Part shown: in pieces, positions 1 through 8,842 of the stretch | Layout of the letters: the number at the start of each line of letters is the position of its first letter | Numbering within the stretch: position 1 is the stretch's first letter | From: Streptomonospora nanhaiensis | GTDB lineage: Bacteria; Actinomycetota; Actinomycetes; Streptosporangiales; Streptosporangiaceae | Direction of reading: 5' to 3' | Assembly (NCBI RefSeq): GCF_013410565.1 | Contig: NZ_JACCFO010000001.1 | Location: 1,736,001 to 1,800,000 of the forward strand | DNA length: 64,000 bases | The notes under the pieces: model-generated | What the model was told of the DNA's origin: nothing | Databases searched by the model: none | What the model saw: the letters and a program-made list of their open reading frames with translations, nothing else | Program-made: the position numbers and the translations under genes

Positions 1-73
1 ACCCCGCGGCCTAGGCCCGACCGCTCCGACCGGCCCCGCCGCGCCTGTCAGTGGGATGGCGCACACTGGCCGC

Positions 74-493
74 ATGGGTGTTCTCCTCCACTACTCCGCC
101 ACGCGCGGCCGGGCCCTCACCGCCGGCGAACGCGCGCGCCTGGCCGCGCTGGCCGAGCGCACGTGGCAGGCACTGCGCGACGACCTGCGCGGCCGCCTGC
201 CCGACTGGCACGCCCGCGCCCAGGTCCCGCCGTCCCTCGACCGCCCCGAGCTCATCGCCGAGGGCCCCCGCCTCTACCCCGAGGACTCCCTCGAACCCGG
301 TGAGATCCTCGCGGGGGCGAGCAAGGTCTCCCACTCCGGGTGCGGCGAGGAGCCGGTGATCGTGCAGGTGGAGCACCTGGTGGCGATGCTGACCCTGATG
401 CGCCGCGCGCTCCCCGACGCCGTGTGGCGCGTGCGCGTCGACGACCACGACCTGCCGTGGAACGCCCGCGCGCAGTGCTACGAACTGGACTGA
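74..493 (+). CDS. Small hypothetical protein
   Basis: Encodes about 139 residues starting MGVLLHYS, compositionally protein-like and rich in charged residues, with no signal peptide or membrane segment visible. I do not recognise a family and assign no function. An in-frame ATG at 56 would add six residues; neither start has a convincing ribosome binding site, and I prefer 74 because the sequence from there looks more like an ordinary N-terminus. It is followed by about 370 bases without a gene that hold the cellulase promoter region, so it is probably a single-gene unit. It could be a conserved actinobacterial hypothetical; the reading frame is judged real mainly from the amino-acid composition. 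Confidence 0.55.
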   Translation: MGVLLHYSATRGRALTAGERARLAALAERTWQALRDDLRGRLPDWHARAQVPPSLDRPELIAEGPRLYPEDSLEPGEILAGASKVSHSGCGEEPVIVQVEHLVAMLTLMRRALPDAVWRVRVDDHDLPWNARAQCYELD

Positions 494-865
494 CAAACCT
501 GGCCGGCCGCGCCGCCGCGCCCCTCCCCCGGCCCCGTCCGCGCCGCCGCGCGCACCGGCCGCCGCCGCGCGGCCCAACGGGTGCGGGTTACCGCCGTGCC
601 GCACTTGAGACCGGTTTGTTACGGAGCATCCGCCTCGGGGACGGAAGCCGAGCTGGGAAACGGCGCCCCGCTAGCAGGTGAACCGATTCGACGGCCGGCG
701 GCGCGCCGGTGCTCACTGTGTGTGCATTGACACATCCGCAATGCCGCTGTCACGATTCGGCTACGCATGGGAGCGCTCCCAATCCGCTCCCGCACGCTCG
801 GAGACCCGCGAAGGAACCCCGTCCATCCCCCTCATCCCCCATCCCTTTCAACGCGAGGACTCTCA
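494..865. other. Intergenic region upstream of the cellulase
   Basis: About 370 bases without a credible gene. It holds the CelR-type palindrome at 768-781 and the ribosome binding site GAGGAC at 855-860 for the cellulase. A short half-site resembling gamma-butyrolactone-receptor boxes (ACCGGTTTGT, 610-619) is present but has no matching partner arm. Confidence 0.6.
768..781. promoter_or_regulatory. CelR/CebR-type operator, perfect 14-bp palindrome
   Basis: The sequence TGGGAGCGCTCCCA is identical to the palindrome bound by the LacI-family cellulase repressor CelR of Thermobifida and CebR of Streptomyces. It lies 84 bp upstream of the cellulase start codon. Those repressors release this box when cellobiose is present, so cellobiose-inducible expression of the downstream gene is inferred. 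No celR gene is in the window. Confidence 0.9.
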
Positions 866-3760
866 ATGAGCCCAGTTTCCCCCCGCGTCCGACACGCGGC
901 GGGGGCGGTCACGGCCGCCTCCGCCCTGGCCCTCTCCCTGCTCGCCGGCGCGCCCGCCGCCGCCGACGAGGCCGAGCAGGTCGTCAACGGCGGCTTCGAC
1001 AACGGCACCACCGGCTGGTGGCACACCGAGAACACCCCGGCCCAGGTGGTCGACGGCCGCCTGTGCGCCGAGGTCGAGGGCGGCACCGTCAACGCCTGGG
1101 ACGCCATCGTCGGCCAGGACGACATCGACCTTGCCGAGGGCGAGTCCTACGAGCTGACCTTCACCGCCTCGGCAACCACCGACGTGGCCGTCCGCGCCCT
1201 GGTGCAGGAGCCGGTCGCGCCCTACACCACCTACCTCGCCGAGCGCCCCGTGCTGAGCGGTGAGGCGCAGACCTTCAGCTACGTCTTCACCTCCACCACC
1301 ACCCGCGACGACGCCCAGCTCGCCTTCCAGCTCGGCGGCGCCGACGAGGCGTGGACCTTCTGCCTGGACGACGTGTCGCTCACCGGCGGCGCCGAGCCGC
1401 CCGAGTACGACCCCGACACCGGCCCGCCGGTGCGGGTGAACCAGGTCGGCTACCTGCCCGACGGCCCCAAGAACGCCACGCTGGTGACCGAGGCCACCAC
1501 GGCGCTGCCCTGGGAGCTGGCCGACGCCTCCGGCGAGGTGGTGGCCGAGGGCGAGACCGTGCCCGAGGGCGTGGACCCCAGCTCCGGCGAGAACGTGCAC
1601 TCCATCGACTTCGGCGACTACACCGGCGAGGGCACCGGGTACACGCTCACCGCCGACGGCGCCACCAGCCACCCTTTCGACATCTCCGGCGCCTTCTACG
1701 AGGACCTGCGGGTGGACGCGCTGTCGCTGTACTACCCCCAGCGCAGCGGCATCGAGATCAGCGACGAGATCATGCCCGGCTACGGCCGCGAGGCCGGCCA
1801 CGTGGGCGTGCCGCCCAACCAGGGCGACACCAGCGTGCCGTGCGCGCCGGGGTCGGGCTGCGACTACGAGCTGGACGTCTCCGGCGGCTGGTACGACGCC
1901 GGCGACCACGGCAAGTACGTCGTCAACGGCGGCATCTCGGCCTCCCAGGTCATGAGCGTGTGGGAGCGCACCACCTACGCCGACACCGCCAGCCCCGACC
2001 GCCTGGGCGACAACACCCTGCCGCTGCCCGAGCACGACAACGGCGTGCCCGACGTGCTGGACGAGGCGCGCTGGGAGATGGAGTTCCTGCTGAGCATGCA
2101 GGTGCCCGAGGGCGAGGACCTGGCGGGCATGGCCCACCACAAGATCCACGACGCGGAGTGGACCGGCCTGCCGTTGATGCCGGCCGACGACCCCCAGCCG
2201 CGCTACCTCCAGCCGCCCTCCACGGCGGCCACGCTGAACCTGGCGGCCACCGGCGCCCAGTGCGCCCGGGTGTTCGAGCCCTACGACGCCGACTTCGCCG
2301 CGCGCTGCCTGGCGGCGGCCGAGACCGCGTGGCAGGCGGCGCTGGACAACCCCGAGGTCTACGCCCCGGCGACCGGTGTCGGCGGCGGCCCCTACAACGA
2401 CGACAACGTCGAGGACGAGTTCTACTGGGCGGCGGCCGAGCTGTTCATCACCACCGGTGAGCAGGTCTACGAGGACGCCGTCATGGACTCCCCCCAGCAC
2501 ACCGAGGACGTGTTCACCGCCGCCGGCTTCAGCTGGGGCGCGGTGGCCCCGCTGGGCCGGATGAACCTGGCGGCGGTGCCCAACGACCTGCCCGACCGCG
2601 ACCGCGTGGTCGACTCGGTCGTGGCCGGCGCCGACCGGTACCTGGAGACCGTGGCCGAGCACCCCTACGGCCTGCCCTACGCCCCCGAGGACGGCGAGTT
2701 CGTCTGGGGCTCCAACAGCCAGGTGCTGAACAACATGGTGGTCATGGCCGCGGCCTTCGACCTCACCGGCGACACCGCCTACCGCGACGGCGTCGTGGAG
2801 GGCATGGACTACATCCTGGGCCGCAACGCCCTCAACCAGTCCTACGTGACCGGCTACGGCGAGAACGCGGCGGAGAACCAGCACAGCCGCTGGTACGCCC
2901 ACCAGCTCGACCCGGACCTGCCCAACCCGCCGCCGGGCACGCTCTCGGGCGGGCCCAACTCGGTGGAGAGCACGTGGGACCCGGTCGCCCAGGAGAACCT
3001 GGAGGGCTGCGCCCCGCAGTTCTGCTACATCGACGACATCGAGTCCTGGGCCACCAACGAGCTGACCATCAACTGGAACGCGCCGCTGGCGATCGTGGCC
3101 TCCTTCGTCGCCGACCAGACCGGCGGCGGGGGCGACCCCGAGGACCGCACGCCGCCCAGCGCTCCGGGCGCGCCCAAGGCCTCCGACGTCACCGCCGACG
3201 GCGCCACCCTGGCCTGGGAGCCGGCGACCGACGAGGGCGGCAGCGGCCTGGCCGGCTACGACGTCTACCGGGTCACCGGCGACGGCGCCGAGCGGGTCGG
3301 CACCACCCGGGAGCCGGAGTTCGCGGTCACCGGTCTGGAGCCCGAGACCGAGTACACCTACCGCGTCGTCGCCCGCGACGGCGCGGGCAACGAGTCCGAG
3401 CCCAGCGCGAGCGTCACGTTCACCACCTCCCCCGAGGGCGGCGGGGGCGAGACGTGCGCGGTGGACTACCGCACCCACGACTGGAGCGGCGGCTTCACCG
3501 GGTCGGTGACGGTCACCAACACCGGTGACGCGCCCATCCGCGCCTGGGAGCTGGCGTTCGACTTCACCGCGGGCCAGACGCTCACCCACGGCTGGAGCGC
3601 CGAGTGGGCGCAGCGCGGCGCCACCGTCACGGCCAAGGGGATGTCGTGGAACCGCGACATCGCCCCGGGCGCCTCGGTGACCGCCGGCTTCAACGGCCGG
3701 TGGAGCGGGAGCAACCCCGCGCCCGAGGAGTTCACCGTCAACGGCGAGACCTGCGCCTGA
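866..3760 (+). CDS. Secreted GH9 cellulase with CBM4, Ig-like, Fn3 and CBM2 modules
   Basis: Endo-type beta-1,4-glucanase acting on cellulose outside the cell. The 964-residue product starts MSPVSPRV, preceded at good spacing by GAGGAC. A Sec signal peptide covers about residues 1-33. A CBM4-like module ([16 protein letters not shown]) covers roughly 34-170. A CelD-type Ig domain starting [14 protein letters not shown] covers about 190-285. The GH9 catalytic domain follows with the hallmark [13 protein letters not shown], the catalytic-acid region [19 protein letters not shown], then a fibronectin type III module and a C-terminal CBM2 ([18 protein letters not shown]...). This order matches Thermobifida fusca Cel9B. 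The CelR box upstream and the hairpin just after the stop make it a monocistronic cellobiose-controlled unit. An upstream in-frame ATG at 767 is rejected because it would put 33 non-signal residues in front of the signal peptide and lies within the operator. Confidence 0.95.
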   Translation: MSPVSPRVRHAAGAVTAASALALSLLAGAPAAADEAEQVVNGGFDNGTTGWWHTENTPAQVVDGRLCAEVEGGTVNAWDAIVGQDDIDLAEGESYELTFTASATTDVAVRALVQEPVAPYTTYLAERPVLSGEAQTFSYVFTSTTTRDDAQLAFQLGGADEAWTFCLDDVSLTGGAEPPEYDPDTGPPVRVNQVGYLPDGPKNATLVTEATTALPWELADASGEVVAEGETVPEGVDPSSGENVHSIDFGDYTGEGTGYTLTADGATSHPFDISGAFYEDLRVDALSLYYPQRSGIEISDEIMPGYGREAGHVGVPPNQGDTSVPCAPGSGCDYELDVSGGWYDAGDHGKYVVNGGISASQVMSVWERTTYADTASPDRLGDNTLPLPEHDNGVPDVLDEARWEMEFLLSMQVPEGEDLAGMAHHKIHDAEWTGLPLMPADDPQPRYLQPPSTAATLNLAATGAQCARVFEPYDADFAARCLAAAETAWQAALDNPEVYAPATGVGGGPYNDDNVEDEFYWAAAELFITTGEQVYEDAVMDSPQHTEDVFTAAGFSWGAVAPLGRMNLAAVPNDLPDRDRVVDSVVAGADRYLETVAEHPYGLPYAPEDGEFVWGSNSQVLNNMVVMAAAFDLTGDTAYRDGVVEGMDYILGRNALNQSYVTGYGENAAENQHSRWYAHQLDPDLPNPPPGTLSGGPNSVESTWDPVAQENLEGCAPQFCYIDDIESWATNELTINWNAPLAIVASFVADQTGGGGDPEDRTPPSAPGAPKASDVTADGATLAWEPATDEGGSGLAGYDVYRVTGDGAERVGTTREPEFAVTGLEPETEYTYRVVARDGAGNESEPSASVTFTTSPEGGGGETCAVDYRTHDWSGGFTGSVTVTNTGDAPIRAWELAFDFTAGQTLTHGWSAEWAQRGATVTAKGMSWNRDIAPGASVTAGFNGRWSGSNPAPEEFTVNGETCA

Positions 3761-3778
3761 CGGCGGGCCGGCCGGAGC

Positions 3779-3803
3779 CCCGGCGCGGCCTCGCCGCGCC
3801 GGG
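3779..3803 (+). terminator. Hairpin terminator after the cellulase
   Basis: A perfect 11-bp stem (CCCGGCGCGGC / GCCGCGCCGGG) with a 3-base loop begins 19 bases after the cellulase stop. No T-run follows, which is usual for high-GC actinobacteria. Confidence 0.6.
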
Positions 3804-3954
3804 CACACCGACCCCCACCGGCCGGCCCGCGGCGGCCGGGGCGCCCCCACCCCCGCCCCGGCCGCCGTTCCCGCCGCCCTTCCCCGCGCCCGGAGCGCGG
3901 TGGAGGCGGCGGGGACGCGCGCATGGGCGGGCGGCGGGTGGGCAGCGTCCCCCC

Positions 3955-4431
3955 ATGGACACCACCGCAACGCTCGCCGCCCTGGCCTCGGCCGCGGGGC
4001 GGGGCATGCTCGCCGGGGTCGCGGGCACGGCCGCCATGACGGTCTCCAGCACGCTGGAGGCCCGGCTGCGCGGCCGGGGCGGCAGCAGCACCCCCGAGCA
4101 GGCGGCGGGCGCCGTACTGGGCGTGCGGCCCCGCGACGAGAGCGGCGAGCGGCGCTTCAACACGCTGGTCCACTGGGGCTACGGCACGATGTGGGGCGCC
4201 GTGCGCGGCGTCATCGGCGCGGCCACCGGCGCCGCCGGGGTGCCCGCGGCCCTGGCGCACCTGCTCGTGGTCTGGGGCGCCGAGCAGGCCGTGCTGCCCG
4301 CCACCGGCTCCGCTCCCCCGGCGTGGCGCTGGGGCGCCGCCGAGGTGGGCGTCGACCTGCTGCACCACGCCGTCTACGCCGCCGCGGCCGGCGCCGCCTA
4401 CGACCTGCTGACCGCGGCCGGCCGGCCCTAG
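3955..4431 (+). CDS. Small integral membrane protein
   Basis: Encodes 158 residues starting MDTTATLAALASAAGRGMLAGVAGTAAMTVSSTLEA. Hydrophobic stretches at about residues 15-35, 75-105 and 125-155 suggest three or four membrane segments. It resembles small actinobacterial membrane proteins of unknown function (DUF1440-like appearance), but I cannot name the family with certainty. The longer upstream reading frame is rejected because it would run through the cellulase terminator. It stands alone, about 195 bases before the next gene, with no clear regulatory site. Confidence 0.65.
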   Translation: MDTTATLAALASAAGRGMLAGVAGTAAMTVSSTLEARLRGRGGSSTPEQAAGAVLGVRPRDESGERRFNTLVHWGYGTMWGAVRGVIGAATGAAGVPAALAHLLVVWGAEQAVLPATGSAPPAWRWGAAEVGVDLLHHAVYAAAAGAAYDLLTAAGRP

Positions 4432-4626
4432 ACTCGGCCGCGTCCGCGCCGCCCGCCCCGCGGCGCGGCCGGCGGGTAGCGGCGGGCGGGGCGGGTACCT
4501 GATCCCGCGGCGCCCGCCGGACGTGCGCGCGGGCGCGGTGCCGGGGACGACCGTGCGGACCCCACCGCCGGCTCCGGTTCCACCACCCCTCGCCGCCGCC
4601 GCGCGGCCCGGACCAGGAGCACGCCC

Positions 4627-5499
4627 ATGCCCCACCACGATTCCCGACCGCCCGTCGTCCTGCTGCCCGGCTTCTGGCACGGCACCTGGTGCTGGGCACC
4701 GGTGGCCGCCGAACTCACCGCGCGCGGGCGGCGCGCCGTCGCGGTGGACCCGCCCGGGCACGGCCTGGACACGCGCCCGCCGGTCTCGGCGCGGGCGCGG
4801 CCCTTCGACCCCGACGCCTTCGCCACCGAGCCGTCGCTGACGGCGGGGATCACCCTGGAGTCGGCGGCCGCCGACGTGGTGGCGCGCGTGGCGCACGTGG
4901 GCGGCGGCGGGCCGTGCGTGCTGGTGGCCCACAGCGCGGCCGGGCCGGTGGCCGTCCAGGCGGTCGAGCAGGCGCCGCACCTGTTCGCCCGCGTCGTGTA
5001 CGTGTGCGCGTTCATGCCCACCGCCGGGCTGCCCGCCATGGCCTACATCGGGGCGCCGGAGAACGCGGGCGAGAAGGCCACGCCCGCGCTGCGCGCCGAC
5101 CCCTCCACCGTGGGCACGATGCGGCTGGACCCGGGCTCGCCCGACCCCGACTACCGCGTGCACCTGCGCGACCTGTTCTACAACGACGTCGACGCCGCCG
5201 TGGCGGACGCGGCGATCGCCCTGCTGTCGCCCGACGGCCCCATCGGGGTGATGGCGGGCACCCCCGAGGCAACCGAGCAGGGGTGGGGCTCGGTGCCGCG
5301 CACCTACGTGGTGGGCACCCGCGACAACGCCCTCCGCCCCGGCCTCCAGCGCCGCTTCATCGCCGAGGCCGACGCCCGCTTCCCCCGCACCGCCACCGAC
5401 ATCGTGGAACTGGACTGCTCGCACTCGCCGTTCCTGTCGATGCCCGAGCGCCTGGCCGAGATCGTCGACACGGCCGAGGAGCGCGACGCGCGCGGCTGA
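4627..5499 (+). CDS. Alpha/beta hydrolase (esterase-like)
   Basis: A 290-residue cytoplasmic alpha/beta hydrolase. It opens with the strand and oxyanion region VVLLPGFWHGTWCWAPVAAEL, followed by the strand AVAVDPPGHGLD. The nucleophile elbow is LVAHSAAG, with serine in H-S-A-A-G, and a C-terminal catalytic histidine lies in LDCSHSPFLSMPERLAEIV. The start ATG has AGGAG eight bases upstream. This subfamily contains small-ester hydrolases and plant-like salicylate/methyl esterases; the substrate here is unknown. The neighbouring genes give no pathway context and it looks like a single-gene unit, convergent with the next gene on the minus strand. Confidence 0.85.
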   Translation: MPHHDSRPPVVLLPGFWHGTWCWAPVAAELTARGRRAVAVDPPGHGLDTRPPVSARARPFDPDAFATEPSLTAGITLESAAADVVARVAHVGGGGPCVLVAHSAAGPVAVQAVEQAPHLFARVVYVCAFMPTAGLPAMAYIGAPENAGEKATPALRADPSTVGTMRLDPGSPDPDYRVHLRDLFYNDVDAAVADAAIALLSPDGPIGVMAGTPEATEQGWGSVPRTYVVGTRDNALRPGLQRRFIAEADARFPRTATDIVELDCSHSPFLSMPERLAEIVDTAEERDARG

Positions 5500-5600
5500 G
5501 CGCGGCCCGGCAGCGGGCGCCGGGACGCGGCACCGCCCGGCGGGCGGCGCGCCGGACGCGCCGGGGGCGCCGCCCCGGCCCCCGGCGCGCGCGGGCGGGC

Positions 5601-6512
5601 TCACCGGTAGCGGTCGAACCCCTCGTCGTCGGCGAACCCGCGCAGGGCGCGCCGGGTGCGCGGGCGGGCGGCGCCGGAGCGGCGCTCGGCCACGGCCAGC
5701 ATCAGCAGGATCGCGAACACCGCGACCCCGACCCCCACCATCCACAGGACCGTGGGGGCGTCCACGCCCCGGCCCGCGGGCACCGGGGCCGCGCCCGGGG
5801 GCAGGGTCGCGCCCAGCAGCAGGCCCTCCCCCGCCCGGAGGGGGCCGGCGCTGAACCGCGCGCGTGTGCCGCCGGGGCGCGCGGCGCAGGGCCGCTGGGC
5901 GCCGGGGGCGCCGGCGCGGCAGTCGGCCGCCGCCACGCCCCCGGCCGCGCGGACCTCGGCGCGCACGCGCTCCACCGGCAGCGCCCCGCCGGCCGGCCAC
6001 AGGGCGTGCTCCAGGCGCGGGCGGCCGTCGGGGAGCGGGAACAGCAGGCGGTCGTAGCGGTAGTGCAGCACGACCGTGCGCGGCCCTTGGCCCTCGGCGC
6101 CCGCGCCGCCCAGGCGGACCGTGACGGCCGCGGCCGTGGCGGTGACGGCGACCGGGCCCAGGCCGGCGTCGTCGGCGACGCGCACGCCGGCCAGGCCCAG
6201 CGGCCGGGTCTGCCCGTCCACGCGGCCGCGCGCCGGGATCTCGCGGCGCACCGGGCGGTGCGGCGGCGCGCCGAGGCGGAAGGTGACCTCCTCGCGCACC
6301 CGCACCGCGCCCTCGCCGGTGACGGTGATGTCCACGTCCAGCCGCGTGACGGCGTGCCCCTCGGCCGCCGCCCCGCCCCGTGCGGCCGCGGCCGCGGTGC
6401 CCGGCCCGGCCAGCGCCAGCACCGCCGCCGCGCATCCGGCGGCGGCCGCCCGCAGCGCGGCCCGCGCCCCGTGGCGGCCCGCCGCGCGCCCCGCGGCCGC
6501 CCCCGCCCCCAT
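5601..6512 (-). CDS. DUF2207-like exported protein with C-terminal membrane anchor
   Basis: About 303 residues. The N-terminus (MGAGAAAGRAAGRHGARAAL...) runs into a signal-like hydrophobic stretch ending near GPGTAAAA. The central part has the DUF2207-type pattern (VTRLDVDITVTGEGAVRVREEVTFRL, RTVVLHYRYD). Near the C-terminus a membrane helix (VLWMVGVGVAVFAILLMLAVAE) is followed by a basic tail ending FADDEGFDRYR. DUF2207 proteins are membrane-anchored with an outward domain, and their function is unknown. The start at 6512 is favoured by GAGG six bases upstream; an in-frame ATG at 6524 is also possible. Convergent with the upstream esterase; about 230 bases separate its start from the divergent exchanger gene. 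Confidence 0.7.
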   Translation of the reverse strand: MGAGAAAGRAAGRHGARAALRAAAAGCAAAVLALAGPGTAAAAARGGAAAEGHAVTRLDVDITVTGEGAVRVREEVTFRLGAPPHRPVRREIPARGRVDGQTRPLGLAGVRVADDAGLGPVAVTATAAAVTVRLGGAGAEGQGPRTVVLHYRYDRLLFPLPDGRPRLEHALWPAGGALPVERVRAEVRAAGGVAAADCRAGAPGAQRPCAARPGGTRARFSAGPLRAGEGLLLGATLPPGAAPVPAGRGVDAPTVLWMVGVGVAVFAILLMLAVAERRSGAARPRTRRALRGFADDEGFDRYR

Positions 6513-6744
6513 CGCCCGCCTCATACCCTCTGGGATCGATCCGGGGGCGCCGGGGTTCCCCGGCGGGCGGCGCGCGCGGCGACCGCATGCGGACACCGCG
6601 CGGGAACTGCAGTGACGCTCCGCGTCGTGACGCACCCCACTCAACGCGCCGGCCGCTCGACGGTCGAGGGCGATATATCGGGTACGGGACCCTGCGGACC
6701 GCACCGCCTCAAGAAAGGGGACCACGTGCACGCAGGGGTGGCCG

Positions 6745-7752
6745 TTGTGGGCCAGCGCCCTGGTGATGGCGGCCGCCGCCGCGGCGCTGCTCATCGGCGG
6801 CGGGCCGTTCACCCGCCTGGTGGACCGCCTCGCCGACCGCACCGGGCTCGGCGGGACGATGGCCGGGATCATCCTGGTCGGCGCGGTGACGGCGCTGCCC
6901 GGCCTGATCACCAGCGTCCTGGGCGCGGCCCGGGGCGACGCCGAGTTCGCCATGAACAACGCGCTGGGCGGTATCGCCCTGCAGACGGTGTTCATCGCCC
7001 TGGCCGACGTGTTCTACCGGCGGGCCAACCTGGAGCACGCCGCGGCCTCGCTGCCCAACCTCCTCGCGCCCATCGGGCTGTCGATCCTGCTGTCCACCGT
7101 GCTGCTGGCCGGCGCCGGACCGCAGGTCACCGTGCTGGGCGTGCACCCGGTGTCGGTGCTGCTGGTGTTCCTGTACTGGTACTGGCTGCGGCTGTCGCGC
7201 AAGGTCGGCGACGACCCCATGTGGCGGGTCACGCCCACGCGCAACACCCAGCACGACGAGCCCGACCCCGCGTCGCGGCGGCCCGGGGAGTCGCTGCGGT
7301 CGATGTGGCTGAAGTTCGCCGGCCTCGCCGCGCTGGTGGCCCTCACCGGATACGCCACCGGTGAGGCCGGCCTGGCGCTGACCGAGCAGACGGGGCTGTC
7401 CAGCGGCGTGGTGGGCGCGGTGGTCACCGGGTTCGTCACGTCGCTGCCCGAGCTGGTGACCGTGCTCTACGCGGTGCGCATCCGCGCCCTGCACCTGGCC
7501 ATCGGCGACATCATCGGCGGGAACGGGTTCGACGTGCTGTTCCTGTCGGCCAGCGACGTCGCCTACCGCGAGGGCTCCCTCTACGGCGCCATGACCCAGG
7601 GCGTGGTGCTGCTGGTGTCCCTGGGCATCGTGCTCAACCTGCTCGTGGCCGCCGGGCTGATCCGCCGCCAGGAGCACGGCATCGGGTTCGAGGGCGTGGC
7701 GATGTTCGCCTTCTACGCCCTGGGCATCGGCTTCCTGATGGGGATGGGCTAG
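6745..7752 (+). CDS. CaCA-family Na+/Ca2+-type cation exchanger
   Basis: A 335-residue polytopic membrane protein with two inverted alpha-repeats typical of the Ca2+:cation antiporter family. Repeat 1 has VGAVTALPGLITSVLG and repeat 2 has TGFVTSLPELVTVLYA followed by GDIIGGNGFD. About ten membrane segments are visible, with a basic cytoplasmic loop near residues 150-180. The first repeat carries Gly where the cation-binding Glu of the PE motif normally sits, whereas repeat 2 keeps it. The start is taken as TTG 6745 with AGGGG at 6734-6738; ATG 6766 is an alternative. Its stop overlaps by four bases the stop of the convergent CDF gene. The transported ion cannot be inferred from sequence. Confidence 0.8.
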   Translation: MWASALVMAAAAAALLIGGGPFTRLVDRLADRTGLGGTMAGIILVGAVTALPGLITSVLGAARGDAEFAMNNALGGIALQTVFIALADVFYRRANLEHAAASLPNLLAPIGLSILLSTVLLAGAGPQVTVLGVHPVSVLLVFLYWYWLRLSRKVGDDPMWRVTPTRNTQHDEPDPASRRPGESLRSMWLKFAGLAALVALTGYATGEAGLALTEQTGLSSGVVGAVVTGFVTSLPELVTVLYAVRIRALHLAIGDIIGGNGFDVLFLSASDVAYREGSLYGAMTQGVVLLVSLGIVLNLLVAAGLIRRQEHGIGFEGVAMFAFYALGIGFLMGMG

Positions 7753-8702
7753 GGCGTGCGCGGTACCGGCCCCTGCTGCGCGGCGCCCCCGGCGCGCAGC
7801 AGGTCGGGCTCGATGTAGACGAGCCCGGCGATGGGCACCGCCGCGCGGATCCGCTCCTCGGCGGCGTTGATGGCCCGCACCACGTCGACCGCGTCGTCCT
7901 CGGTGTCCACGGCGATCTTGGCGGCCACCAGCAGCTCCTCGGGGCCCAGGTGCATGGTGCGCATGTGGATCACGGTGTCCACGTCCTCGCCCGCCAGCAG
8001 CGCCCGCCGGATGCGCCCCACGTGCTCCGGGCTGGCCGACTCCCCGATGAGCAGGCTCTTGACCTCCACCGCCAGCACCACGGCGATGGCCACCAGCAGC
8101 AGGCCGATGGCGCCGGTGCCCAGGCCGTCCCACACGCCGTTGCCGGTGGCCAGGGTCAGGCCCACCCCCAGCAGCGCGAACACCAGGCCCAGCAGGGCGC
8201 CGGTGTCCTCCAGCAGGATCACGGGCAGCTCGGGCGCCTTGGCGCGGCGGATGAACGCGAACCATCCGGCGTCGCCGCGCACCGCGTTGGACTCCCGCAC
8301 GGCCGTGCGCAGCGCGGTGCCCTCCATCGCCATCGACACCAGCAGCACCGCCACGGGGACCCAGTGCCAGGCGGTGATGGGGTGCGGGTCGGCGATCTTG
8401 TGCCACGCCTCGTAGAGGGCGAAGCACCCGCCCAGCGAGAACAGCACGATGGCCACGAGGAAGGCGTAGACGTAACGCTCGCGGCCGTAGCCGAAGGGGT
8501 GCTCGGCGTCGGCCCGGCGGCGCGCCCGGCGCCCGCCCACCAGCAGCAGCGCCTGGTTGCCGGAGTCGGCGACGGAGTGGATGGACTCCGCCAGCATCGC
8601 CGACGACCCCGTCAGCACATAGGCCACGAACTTGGTGGCGGCGATCCCCAGGTTGGCGCCCAGCGCCGTGACCACCGCGCGTGTGCTTCCCTCAGCGCTC
8701 AT
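7749..8702 (-). CDS. Cation diffusion facilitator (CDF) metal transporter
   Basis: A 317-residue inner-membrane divalent-metal exporter. Six membrane segments lie in residues 1-210, with LAESIHSVADSGNQALLLVG in TM2 carrying the metal-binding pattern HSVAD and ILLEDTGALLG in TM5. A cytoplasmic dimerisation domain follows (DVDTVIHMRTMHLGPEELLVAAKIAVD). The start has GGGGGAAG just upstream. CDF proteins typically exchange Zn2+, Fe2+ or Mn2+ for protons; the metal is not predictable here. The gene is transcribed toward and overlaps the stop of the exchanger gene. Upstream it is insulated from the kinase gene by a 19-bp hairpin, so it has its own promoter. Confidence 0.88.
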   Translation of the reverse strand: MSAEGSTRAVVTALGANLGIAATKFVAYVLTGSSAMLAESIHSVADSGNQALLLVGGRRARRRADAEHPFGYGRERYVYAFLVAIVLFSLGGCFALYEAWHKIADPHPITAWHWVPVAVLLVSMAMEGTALRTAVRESNAVRGDAGWFAFIRRAKAPELPVILLEDTGALLGLVFALLGVGLTLATGNGVWDGLGTGAIGLLLVAIAVVLAVEVKSLLIGESASPEHVGRIRRALLAGEDVDTVIHMRTMHLGPEELLVAAKIAVDTEDDAVDVVRAINAAEERIRAAVPIAGLVYIEPDLLRAGGAAQQGPVPRTP

Positions 8703-8798
8703 GACTTCCCCCCGTCGCGTCGCGCTGCTGAGGCGCCCGCTACCCCGCGGGCGCGCGAACCCGCGCATCCTACGCTCGCGGCCGCCGGGGCAGGGAGG

Positions 8799-8839
8799 GC
8801 GCCCCCGCCGGTCCGCGGCGCGCGGACCGGCGGGGGCGC
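8799..8839 (-). terminator. Strong hairpin terminator after the Ser/Thr kinase
   Basis: A perfect 19-bp inverted repeat (left arm 8799-8817, right arm 8821-8839, loop GCG) starts three bases beyond the kinase stop codon and lies before the CDF start. It is one of the most stable structures in the window. Confidence 0.85.
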
Positions 8840-8842
8840 GCC

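Noticed and set aside
610-619. Butyrolactone-receptor (ARE-like) box ACCGGTTTGT
   Set aside because: Only one half-site fits and it lies in front of a cellulase with a perfect CelR box.
863-3970. 1035-residue open frame antisense to the cellulase
   Set aside because: Composition is Gly/Val/His/Arg-rich shadow sequence from GC-rich codon third positions; the opposite strand encodes a textbook GH9 enzyme.
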